Positions 23,101 through 35,100 of a stretch of 64,000 nt of DNA are shown here, piece by piece. Position 1 is the first letter of the stretch; each line of letters starts with the position of its first letter. This stretch comes from Nageia nagi (Eukaryota > Pinophyta): positions 157,294,001 through 157,358,000 of the forward strand of contig JBITNC010000001.1 of NCBI GenBank assembly GCA_050084985.1. The letters are read 5' to 3'. The position numbers and the translations under genes are program-made. Below the pieces are notes generated by a model. That model was not told the origin of the DNA. It worked only from the letters and a program-made list of their open reading frames with translations, and did not search any database.

Positions 23101-26100
23101 TTTTGGCAGCATAAGGGTGCAAAATGGGAGTAGTGAATGAAATGGTTGGGATATGGGTATATTTATAGACTTAGGGGGGTGAAAAGGTGCCACATGTCAA
23201 CACCACATCAACCCTAAGTGCAAATTTTGCTTTTTGGACTCTTCCCTCTCATGCCCAACGTTGGAAAAGTGGAGAAAAATGGTGAAAAAGGCCAAAACCT
23301 GCACCTAAGTGTGGAAGGAGCAGATTTCATCCAATACGGGGGTTCTTGGAGCAAAGATGATGGGTTTTGGATGCTCTTCAACCTCTATACTTTAGATTTG
23401 GATTTCAAGTTTTGAGAATTTTGGGAAAAACTATCCAAATTCTTAAGTTTTCAGCCCTTGAATCATTTTTGAATGCAAAAAGGTGGTTTTTGGGAGTTTT
23501 GATGGACCAAATTGCACAAGTGAGAGATCATAGTGGTGTAGAATCAAACCAACTATCACATGGAAGCATTAAATATCACTTTTGAGCAATTTTGAGGGTC
23601 GAGAGGGCTAGGTGCAAGTTTTGGGCATGTTTGGAACTTTGGTGAAATGGCCCAAAACTTTCAAAACTCCCCCCTAACTTTTTGGAAGGCAAATCTTGAG
23701 TTTTTTGTAATCTTGCAAGAGGCAAAGATACGTGGAATTTGATTTGCCACCCTACCTTTCTCTCCAATTTTGATTTTGAGTATTTTGAAAAATTTGGAAA
23801 ATTTTCAAGCTCTCCCATTGGCTGATCCAAATTTTGTGATTTTTAGGGAGTAGATCCATTTTTTTCTAAAAATTGAAAACATGAAATTTGTTCAAAATTG
23901 GATTTCCCATGCTCTTGGGACCAAAAATTTTGAATTTGAAGCATTTTTGAGCCCTCCCAAGCTTGGCGTAGGTTTTGGGACTTTTGGTTCAATTTGGAAA
24001 TTTGGGAAAAGAGGGGAAAACTCCCAAAACTGCCACCTAGCATTTTGACGGGCATAATTTGGTTTTTTTGCAAAATTGCAAGAGGCAATGTTGCTTACAT
24101 TTGGATTTTGCACCCTACCTCCTTTTTTGATTTGCCTAATTTTGAAAAATTTAGAAAACTTTGAAGCTCTCTCATTGGTTGATCAAATTTTGATGATTTG
24201 AGAAAGTAGATCTCATTTTTTTGTAAAACTCAAATTGTCAAACTTGTGTAAAATCCCATCCTACACCCCATGAGATCAAAAATTTCATTTTTTTGCAATT
24301 TTGGGGTGCAAGTAGGGTAGATGCAGGTTTTAGGACATTTAGGCCATTTTCGAAGTTTGAGAAAAATAGGGAAAAGAGGCAAAACCAGCGCCTAAATATT
24401 TGAGCAGAAATTTTTGATTTTTTTCAAAAATTTCATGAGGGAAAATGCCTAAAATTGGATTTGGCACCCTACCTCTTTCTTGGATTTTCATTTTGACATT
24501 TTTGAAATTTTTGAGCATTCCTATTGGCTGTCCTTTTGCTTATTTTCCTGTTTTTTCCATTTTTGGTGGACTAAAACTCGTTGAAATCGTGAACTTGAAA
24601 GACAGATTTGATGTAGAATCACGATCTCCATGCTCCCAAGCTCAAAAATTCCACTTTCGGATCAATTTGGGCCTCCCAAAAGGTAGGCACAAATTTTCAA
24701 GATAATAGGCCATTTTTGAGATTTGGTAAAGTGAGGGAAAACTTGCAAAACTCCCTCCTAGATTTTTGGGGGTCAAAAACTTGAGTTTTTTCAACATTTC
24801 CAAGAGCAAAGTGGCCTTAATTTGTCATTTGGCACCACACCTTTCTCTTGGATTTTCATTTCGAACATTTCAAAAAAACTCATTTTTCCGGGCTCAGCCC
24901 GAAGCTTCTCGGATGCCATATGCTCATTTTTTTATTTTTCCCCTCAACGGTGCTCAAATTTGCTTTTTGGATCCATTCCGAGCTATACTGTACATTCCTG
25001 GTCTTTTCCGTCTTTTACAGGCCCAAATGGTACATTTTTGGCATCTAAGTATGCATTTTGACCATTTTCAGCATTTCTGGACATTTCTGAGCTCAAAAGA
25101 TGAAAACGATCACTTTCAGCATTTTGAGCTCAAAGTTTACATTTCCGGCTTTTCCAGACTCAAGATGTGCAAAAACGATCATTTTCGGCATTTCCGAACA
25201 CTTTGAGCTCAAATTTGCATTTTTGGTCATTTTCAAGCTTTCTGGGCTCAAATTGTGCAAAACTGCACATTTTTACTATACTAACCACTTCCAGGCTGAA
25301 AATTGACCAAATTGCGCTTTTTTGTGCAACTGACCATTTTTTGACTCTCTGGGCTCAAACTTGACAAAAACGTGCCTTTTAGCCATAATTACCTTTTCAG
25401 GGCTTAAATTGTGCAAAAACGTACACTTTCATCATCTTGATTGTATTCACTGCTCTCGGGCTCAAACTTGACCAAAAACGATCATTTTATCACCTTGGCA
25501 CCTTTTTTGCTCAAACTTGCAAAAATGATGCGTTTTTTGCCCTGATGGCCATTCGTTCAAAACTCCACTATCTTTTTGTTGTCGTGACCCAAAACTCCAT
25601 CCTGTGAGATGTTGCTTGGAACTGGGCCTTGACTTGGCCATTGGCTATGCTAAACTCTTTTTATGACTCTAGGGCATGCTCGTTTGCTGCCTTGATCATG
25701 TGGCTGCTCTGGGTTTCCATATTGGCAGTAGGTTGATCATTCCTAGGCAATGTCGCTCATTTCCATTTGCAAAAATTGGGTCCCCAAAATGCTGCATCTT
25801 GGGGTGTGTTGTGCGAGCATAACAATAGCAATATAAAAACAAACAAAACAAAATTTATAAAACACAGAGATCTCAGAAACATAATTGTGGCTGTTTTTCC
25901 TAGCTCACAAGACGGATCTGAATGATGAGGTCGTAATCTTCCCAATGTCCTTGTCTTTCTCGTAACTCACCACAGTTGGACAAAAGCTTGAGGCTTAAGT
26001 CCCCTGTTTGTGTTTCATCAAAAGGCGTGAGGCTCTTTGATCACACTCTCATGATTAATTCTTGCCCCATTATTTATGATTCTGAAGACCCTTTATTATT

Positions 26101-29100
26101 CAGATTTTCACCGATTGGCAAGGTGCCATTGTCAATACCTGTTACATTAGATAATTGGTTAGTATTATCCAGATTGTCTGTTCCAACTGTTGTTTTTGGG
26201 TTGGAACCTATAGTTTCTGAGCTCAGTGTGCTTTGATGAAGGTAGCTTAGTTTCGGATTTTCACCAATTGGTAGCAAACCATTGTTAGTTTACGAGCCTT
26301 AAAATGCTCATGTATCCCAGCATACTTTACAAAATCCTAAGCTGAATACATCCGTAATTGGAAAACTAATGCAGAAAATAGTGGGACCTATATACATTGT
26401 TGGTACAACTGGCTTGCTCTTAAGCTTGGAAATAGTGTTTCAAATGCTTGCCATTCACAAGTAACGGCAAGTCCTTGCCTGTAAGACACTTGAGTCTGAA
26501 TGTGTTATGTCCTAATAGGGTCGAGATCTGCAATTGGCCTAGCCACAATTTGTCAAATTTTACATGCTTGCCCTTATCTTTGTTGGCTTTGTCCCACATT
26601 AGAACAAGATCAGAGACATGGAATGATTTGAATTGTGCATTCTTGTCGAACCATCTTTTGGTTATCTGTTGATGTTGACTCATGTTCGAGAATGCTTGTT
26701 CTCTTTTCTCTACCAGTTGTAAAAGCTGTACCATTCTTGGTTCCATTACATCATCGGTGTACACGTAATCCTTCATGAATTGCAAGGTAGCAATTTTCAA
26801 ATGTATAGAAAAGACAGGTTCCGTTCCGTATACCAACTGGAAAGGACTGGTACCCAAGGACTTCTTCAGCTTGATCCGATTTGACCATAATGCATATTTC
26901 AATTTGCTATGCCAATCTCTCGAATTATGATCGAGGAGTCTCTTTATCATTGTCAATAGGTTCTTGTTTGTAGATTTCGCTACTCCATTTCCTTGTGGAT
27001 AATAATTTTATGAGTAGTTGATAAGTATGCGACGATCATATGCTCATTTTTGACAATTTGTGGCTTATGAACCTTGAATCGTTATTGCATACAAGGGAGT
27101 ATGGTTCTCCAAATCTTGTGACTATGAATTTCTCGATGAATTGAATGACAATTTCCGTAGTTGCATTCTTGCAGGCCTGGGCCTCGGTCCACCTCGTACA
27201 ATAATCTGTTGTCGTCAGAATGAATTGGTGGCCACTAGATGAGTGGGGGTTGATAACCCCAAAAAAGTCTAGTCCCCATTTAGCAAACGACTTAGATTCC
27301 AAGATTGGTTGAAGTGGCATATTGGAGCTTTTCTATCTTCCAGCCATGGTTTGGCATGTATGACATGTTTTTTCGTACTGATGGGCGTCTTTAAACATGA
27401 CCGACCAATAATACCTAGTATCTGATGGACTAATGCGTTTCTTGTAGCGTGTCTTGTTCCATTCTCTTGATCATGGAATTGTTTGAGTATGTCATCGACT
27501 TGATCTTTTTGGACACACCTCAAATAAATTCCATTGTAGTTCTTTCTAAATAAGTTACCAGCATTGATGAAGTATTTGACCGCTCTATATATCAAAGCTC
27601 TTCTTTGTGCGATACCCATATCTGGTGGGTATGAACTTGAAGTAGAATATTTCACAATATCTGTGTACCATGACCCTTCTGGAGCCTGTATAACTGTATT
27701 ATGGTCATGGCCTATAGCATAATTCTCTTGAGTGCAATGTTTGTTGCTGATAAATGTATCTTCTTTGTGAGAGGCAAGGGCTTGTGCTAGGCCTTGCCCT
27801 CTGACGATTTTCATGGGTTGCAACTTTAAATTATACTCGAGGACTGCAGATACCCAGTTGCCTCTTTTATCTCCAAGTTCATACAGAGCAAGGAGATACT
27901 TTACTGTTGAATCTGACACTATGGCAATTATCTCACTGCGAAGGATATAGTGTCGAAACTTCTTCGTGGCTCTTACTAGTGCATAAGCTTGTTTATCTAG
28001 GATTGGATATCTTAATGCTGTGTCCTTCAATGGTGCACTCATAAAAGCAATTGGCTTTTCTTGATCCTCTTCATTTCTCTATGTAAGTACACCAACAAGT
28101 GAATGATTGGAAGCAAAAGTATAAAGATATCAAGGCTAGTCAAGACGGGTGTTGATGAAATCGCAGCCTTGATGTCTTGAAAAGCCTTTCTTGCTTTTGG
28201 ACCCCATACTATCTTGGCATCCTTCTTGAGCATATCGTTAATGGGTTTAACAATTTCCGCAAATCCTGATATGAACTTTCGGCCAAAGTTAATCTTTCCC
28301 ATGAACGATCTTACTTCCTTCAAACTGAATGGGTAGGTGATCTTTTGTATTACACCTACATTGTTTGGATCAACTGAGATGCCATGTTATGAAATAATGT
28401 GACCTAAGATCTTTCCTTTTGAAGTGCTGAAGATACACTTCTTAGGATTTAAGGATATGCCGAACTCTCGGCATCTTTGGAAAATATTCCTTAGGTCTTC
28501 TACGTGTGAGTCCCTTTCCTTAGAGAAGACTGTGAAATCATCCACGTAAATGATGATTTTCTTCCTTACTAGCCCTTTGAATGCAAAGTCCATTGCTCGT
28601 TGGAATGTTGCACTAGCATTGATTAATCCGAACAGTATGCGACTATATGCAAAGGTTCCCCACTTGGATGTGAATGCAGTTTTTAGTTGATCTTTTCTAT
28701 TGACTAGGATCTGATTGTATCTTGAATAGCCATCTAGGAAAGACATCATCTTTGATTCATTGACTATTTACAATACTTCCTCAAGAGAAGGTAAAGGATA
28801 ATAATCCTTCTCTGACGCGTGGTTCAAATGCCTGAAGTCAATGCAGATCCTTATCTCTCCACTCTTTTTACGAACGGGTACAATATTAGCTACCCAAGAT
28901 GAATGCTTCACTGGATAGACGATTCTTGATTCTGCTAATTTCTGAACCTTCTGAAAAATTATTGGCTCTAGTAATGCATTCACTTGCCTTTGACCCTGCC
29001 GAAATGGTATGGCTCTAGCTTTGAGCGGGATAGTATGAGTGATAATCTTTGGATTATAAGTTTTGAACTGCTGATACTTCTATGCTATGATATCAATGTA

Positions 29101-32100
29101 TTGTTTGATTACTTCAATGAACTTCTTCCGTTCTTGATTGACACAAGATTTACCGATCAAGATATTCTTTATATTTGTAGGGGTACCAATGTTGATTTCA
29201 TCTGCTAGTTCAGCATTAATGCAACTGGTTACCCTTTCATGCTGGATCATATCCGGATCAAACATTCTCTAAAGAGAAACAATTCCCCTTCGCATTTTGT
29301 TGGTCTTTAGCTGAATCACTCCGTCATTGAAATCTACTATTTCTTCTTCATCTAATTCTGCCTGATCTTCACCTTTAATTTGGGAAGGAAACACCCTTTT
29401 ACTGACCATGAATGCCAATATTTGTTGATCATCATTGAACACCTAGAAATTGGTGACATTATCTGGAATGGAGGGTGTTGGCACCATCTCAATGGTGAAC
29501 CTTCTAAGTTTAGTATTTTGCAATGGTTGCAAAGTACTGGCAGCAACAGCTAAGGCTTCGACCACTTGATTTTGTTTCCTAGGAACCGCTCAGATGTTGA
29601 AAGACTTAAAACTGTTGAGCAAGTCCCATACTCTGATCCTGTACTGATGCAACCTGGGGTCTTTGCAAGTGTATATTCCTCTAACTTGCTTTACCACTAA
29701 TTCTGAATCCCCTACTACATCTTTATTAAAGCCAGTTTTAGATCGTGTATGAGAGCTTCATACTCAGCCGTATTGCAAGTAGCATGGAATTGCAATCTAT
29801 AGGATGCATGGTACTTCTTGTTCTTTGGACTCTGTAATTTAACTCCTGCAACGCTTTCTTGATTGGATCTCGAACCGTCAAACTTGAGGGTCCATTTTTC
29901 TATATTTGCTGAACTTGAGGAAGCGCATGCTGCAAATGGAGTTTTCGTTTTGGACATGGGAGCAGGAGTATTATCTACTTTTGGGTCTATTTTGTCTGCA
30001 ATTTCTATCACATTTAAAGAATAGACCCCCATCTCTTCTGAAGCAACCAAGATTTCATTAACATAGTTGTAATCTGTTATGGTCTCTTTTAATCTTGGTT
30101 CTCGTTCGATCCTAATTTGGTTTGCTACTCCCCTCCATGGTAACCACATATGAGAGTAGTCCATAGCTATATATCCGTTTAGGGTACTGAACCAATCTCT
30201 ACCAAGTGTCAATGCACTGAAAGGGGGTTTCATCCTTTGTGTTTGTTCTTGGTATGGGCTGATTTAAAAGGGAAAGCTTCTGCCACGATTTCAGAATTTT
30301 TGCATGCATTTAAACTCTAGAAAAAGGTTGCAATCTAAATCATGAAAGCAACTATAATAACCACTGTTGGGAGTGCATACTCATTGACAATAAGAGCTAC
30401 TATTCACACAACCAATTATTGGGCTGCACTAGATGATATTGCAACTATGTATAAGAGGATTGTTGTCCACACATCAAAGGCTGCAACAGATGACTTATCT
30501 ATTGCCTCATGTAGTGAAGTGCTAGGGACTGTAGTTATAGTTGTTGATGACATTTTTGTGACTGTTTTGATGACTGCTGTAATGTCCCCAAATTTGTAAA
30601 ACGTCCACTTTCTCTCCTCTTGGAGTGTGACGTTCATGGCAAAGGAGGAGAAACCAAAAATAAATTAATTTAGGAGTATTTTATTAATATTTTGTATTTA
30701 TTTCTGTAACCAAGGCTAAAGAGACCCTTGAGGCACTCACCCTTGGCTTTTATTTAATTAATCAGGCTCAATTATTTGTAATTAATGCAATATTAGTCTC
30801 TCATAATGGGACGTTGCATTTATGAGCCATTGATCTTGTAATTTGGCATCTCTAGGCAACCATTGTGGGACGTTGGGCTTCCTGGGTCCCTAGATGATTT
30901 AATTTGTCATCCCAAGACACCAGAAGAGGGACGTTGCACTTTGGGAGATTCCAAGGTATGAAAGATCTTGTTATAAAAGGAGATGGGACGCATCATTTGC
31001 GGGCATGCTTGAAGATCATCAGAGTTTATCTCTTTCCGGGGGTTAGCAACTAGTGGAGTTGCAGCTTTCCAGCTAGCTTAGTTAGAGAGCTCGAGCCAGT
31101 GTGGAGGAGTTATTACCTAAGCTAGGATAGTAGCTCAAGCCAGTGGGGTGGAGTTGCTAGAGTAGCTCGAGCCAGTGAGGAGGAGTTATTAGAATAGTTC
31201 GAGCCAGTGTGGTGGAACTATTCCGTCCCTGATCCAGATCGAGCCAGTGGGGTAGATCCAGATCTAGCCAGTGCGGCCATATTCCATATCCAGATCTAAC
31301 CTGCCAAATCAGTGTGAGAAGGCACGTCCTAGATCCACACCAGCCGAATCAGTGTGAGGAGGCTCGACCAGCATTGGGGAGAAGAGGTTGAAGAACTTGC
31401 AGGGCCAGATCGTCCAAATCTGCCTTGTGAGGGCAAACGTCCCCCTTCTTGAGCATTTGGGTATTTTTCCTTGAGTATTGTACTTATCCATTTGGGACGT
31501 CCCAACTCTTGAAGAATAAAATTCATTTCTGGCTCTATTTCTTGTTCAATTTGCAGATCTGATTTGAATTGAGCTAGTTAGAAAAATATAAAAGAATATA
31601 TATAAATTCCTAAGTAGTGATATTTCAACTTTGGAATATTACACTTTAACAAAATCGCATTTTGTGAGTTTTGGAGATATTACAACTGCTGATAGCTCAC
31701 CCACGAAGACTTTATGGACAACATTCTCTACACCTGAGAGTGTCACTTTGGGGGGTGAAACGTTGACAACCTTTGTGGCAGCAAAGTAGACTGACATTAC
31801 GAATTGGAGATCTGAATGGGCAGCGTTAAGGGCTGATTTTGGACTGTTAAAGAATGTCATGTGTTACAAATCTGAGCTTCACTCATCTGTTACAAAAGGG
31901 CTTGCCACATCACTTGCATTTTCAGCTTGGTTTCAGTTTTATTTTAGAACTGAGTTTCGTTTGGGACTGAGTGTTTAGCGATTTTGGGGACCAAATCCTT
32001 GTGTTTGGAGACAATGATTTTGGAGATAGTTAGGATTGAAATGTTGTCCATGTTGTAAACATTTTGGACTGCATTCTTCCTGATTGATAGGGCTACATTC

Positions 32101-35100
32101 TTGGTTGTTTGGACAACACTTTTGAGGACAACAGGGACTGTGGAGACAAGGATGAAGACTGCACTTTAGGTTGCACACTCACCAATTTCTTGGATTGAAC
32201 TTTTCAAGGAAAAGAGGATTGTTGCAGATGGAGAGGGATGTCACACTCCAAGGAGACGTTCTCGAATTTCTATGCGCGGATGCGGTATGGAAGATTGATC
32301 CAATTGGCGAACTTCATGAGGCCATAACTCTTTCATTTCCTGATAAATCCATGTCGTATAACTTGTCAAAACATTTTCCTCGATATGCTCTAACCAATGA
32401 CGAAGTCTAATCAACCATCCAAAACCTATGGCGAACTCCATCTCCATGTACATCAAACTAACAATAAATAATTCATCCTAAGCTTGGGAGGGAAACGTCC
32501 CACTTTGGGGCTCACAATGTGGGTTCAATGGACCATTACTTTTCTATCCCAAGTAACTAGTAATGCAAAAATAAAATATTTGCAAAGGGAACACCTAGGA
32601 TCCCAAATTTACTTAATTTTGTTCAAAAGGGGATGTTACAATCCCAACTAACTTCACAAACATTGCCTCAAAAGACAAGGATTCAACCTCAAAATTCAAT
32701 GAACATGCAGTCCAAAAACTCTTAGCAAGCTATGAGTTTGTTAGTGATAATTTTTAGGTGTGAGTTTGATAATTAGGAGTGGATTTAGTGGATTATAATG
32801 GGGCCACTAGTATGACTTATACATTATTCCAAGGCAATTAATAATTGTAAATGCAATATTAGTCTCCAATAATGAGGCGTGCGATCTGCACTCACCCCTG
32901 CCCTCAGCTCTGCTCCACCATTGCTATCTCAGCGGACAGTTTATTTTGGCTTTTACACCATTGCAAGAAGATGGTTTCCACAAATTTTGAGGCCATTTCT
33001 ATTGGACAAAGCACCCCTATCAACTATCCACACTCTCCAGACCCACCTTTACGCAAGTGTGCTAGTGTCGGATGCTCGGACCAATTGAAAATCCCCTATC
33101 TTACACAAAGCAAGTGCCTGTTGAAACTTGAACTGTCAAACCAGTCTTTGAAGGTAGAAATGATTGCCCTCCATTTTGAATTTTCTACTAAAATGACAGT
33201 GTTTCTCAATTTGGCCTCGAATTTCCATGAACAAATGCTTCCGAAAGACAGTCTTATTTCTGATCTAAGAGAGAAATTAGTGAGACTTGCGATAATGCAG
33301 CCCCCTCCAACTGATGGAGTCCAGCTGCAAGAACTCCATGAATCAATCTCTAAGATCAAAACTAAACAGTCTGAGATCATCTCACAGCAAGCAACCTTTT
33401 CACAGTTCACAACCACCCAACAACAATCCATACAAAAACAAGTTGAAGAACAAAAGGCTTGGGTAGGAGTGACAAAGGGGAAAGAAACCTCTCCGCTGGT
33501 GGAATTGGTTGGAGACTACGTCACACAAAAGCACTCAATTTGCGGGTTCGGGGCTTGCTAAAACCTTTTGATCCCCTAAAAGCCAACCTTAATTTCAAGC
33601 ACGAAACATTAGATATAAAAAATATTTCAGTGGAGAAGGCATGGAATGCTCAAGATGACTCCCTTGTCATTCGCTTCCACTCAACAGCAGAATGTTTACA
33701 AGCTTTGAGAGCAAAGAAGAAACTATTTTCTCTCTCGACCAAGATATACTTGGATGTCGACCTCACCCGCCTTCAAGTAGAACTTCGGAAAGCAAACACA
33801 CTAGTAGCGGCAGCCAAAAAAGAAAACAAGTGGGCTGTTAATTGTGATTGCAGAGCAATCATCCGTGATACCCCCCCTCCTGGTTGGTATTGTCTAGAGC
33901 CCTCCCAATGATGTCAGCAGGATGCTCCCACAACACTCACATTCACAGTTTGGAACTGTAATGGCAGGATTTGGTCCTCACCTGGATCTGTCTGTGACAT
34001 CATTCACCACACATATCTGATCCTTTTTAACGAGACTCATGAGAGTGCTATAAAGGGCCTCCCCCTTTCACTGGTTATTCATTGCTTTCTACTTTCAGGT
34101 CCTCTTCTCGGTTGGGTAGTTGTGAGCGTGGCTCAAGAGGTGTTGCCTTCCTGAATAGTGATCAGTTGCATCCTAGGATGAGAGTGGAGGGGATTGACAA
34201 CCACGATTGTTATATCTGGTTATCTATTGCGAGACCAACTCCCCTCAGGAGGATCTACATTGTTGGATGTTATTTCCCTCTAGTGACGTCACGCTATGTC
34301 TTATAGGGAGATGGTGAGTCTCCGTTCATAGACCTCTTCTTAGAGATTTCTAGATTTGTAGCACAAGGAGACATCATGTTGGTAGGGGATTTAAATGGTA
34401 GAACGGGGAGTCTTCAGACTCAACACTTTGATGAGGAGGTGGACCCTCTTCATCTTCATGCTTTGCAGAGCGACGATGAGTTTCAATAAACCTCTGCCTA
34501 TACCATGACCAGTTCTAGCTATGGGAGATTCCTTCTTTAGCTTGGTGAGACCCACGACCTTGTCATTTTGAATGGTATTGCTCGATTCCCCCACTCCGGT
34601 CACCACACTTGCTTTCCCCACGCGGGTGGGTCCAGTGTCGTAGATTACATACTTGTTGGCCCCTCACTTGTTTCGCATTGCCAGACCTTTTGGGTTGCCC
34701 CTTGTCTCCCCCTTGTTGACCATGCCCACCTGACCTTGTTTCTCTCGGATTCCACTCCCTCCACCACCTCCCATTCCATTCTTTCCCCGCCCTGTTGCAT
34801 CCCTCGCACAATCATCCACTTTGACCAGGATCTTTCCCCCATGTGTAGCATCACTTTGAAGCTAAAACGTACCCACATCCATTCTCTCCCCTCGATCAAT
34901 GATCAAGCGCTTTTTCTTTCTGAGATTCTTCTCTCTTTAGCCATGCAGACTTTCTTGCACACCATTCTCCCCTCGCCATGACCTCGACGCCTTGGACACT
35001 CCCCGATGAACCAATGGTTCGACACGGAACGTAATCCCTTTCATCACCACCTCAAGTCCACCATCGCTTTTGCAACCTCTTCCCATGTCACCCAATCCTT

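Larger units (their letters stand above)
17950..25824 (-). mobile_element. Possible giant LTR (~7.9 kb) containing a tandem array and an ORF
   Basis: Left part (about 17950-19160) matches the R/U5-like part of the LTR at 52165-53240: shared ggatacttgg, then caaagaggagg, and a TATA-like box in a gagacc..ggtct context. The right end near 25824 (gtgcgagcataaca) matches the ends of two other copies, 44132 and 56912. In between lie a ~3.4-kb reading frame (19172-22562) and tandem arrays (22600-25560). The termini TGTTG/CAACA support reading all of this as one LTR. The other reading is a 3' untranslated region plus ORF plus a shorter 3' LTR of the pol element to the right. No target duplication or polypurine tract settles it. 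Confidence 0.45.

Noticed and set aside
23218-25364. Several open frames on both strands in the 22.6-25.6 kb arrays
   Set aside because: They recur with the repeat unit and have Phe/Lys/Ser-rich text with no domain, as expected for A/T homopolymer-rich repeats.
31975-32178. Cys-rich minus-strand peptide (looks like a small secreted peptide)
   Set aside because: The Cys pattern arises from short tandem words containing acaac and ggac; there is no signal peptide or start context.
33096-33431. Minus-strand Cys/Ser-rich frame in the LINE
   Set aside because: Shadow of LINE ORF1, whose coiled-coil text is on the + strand.
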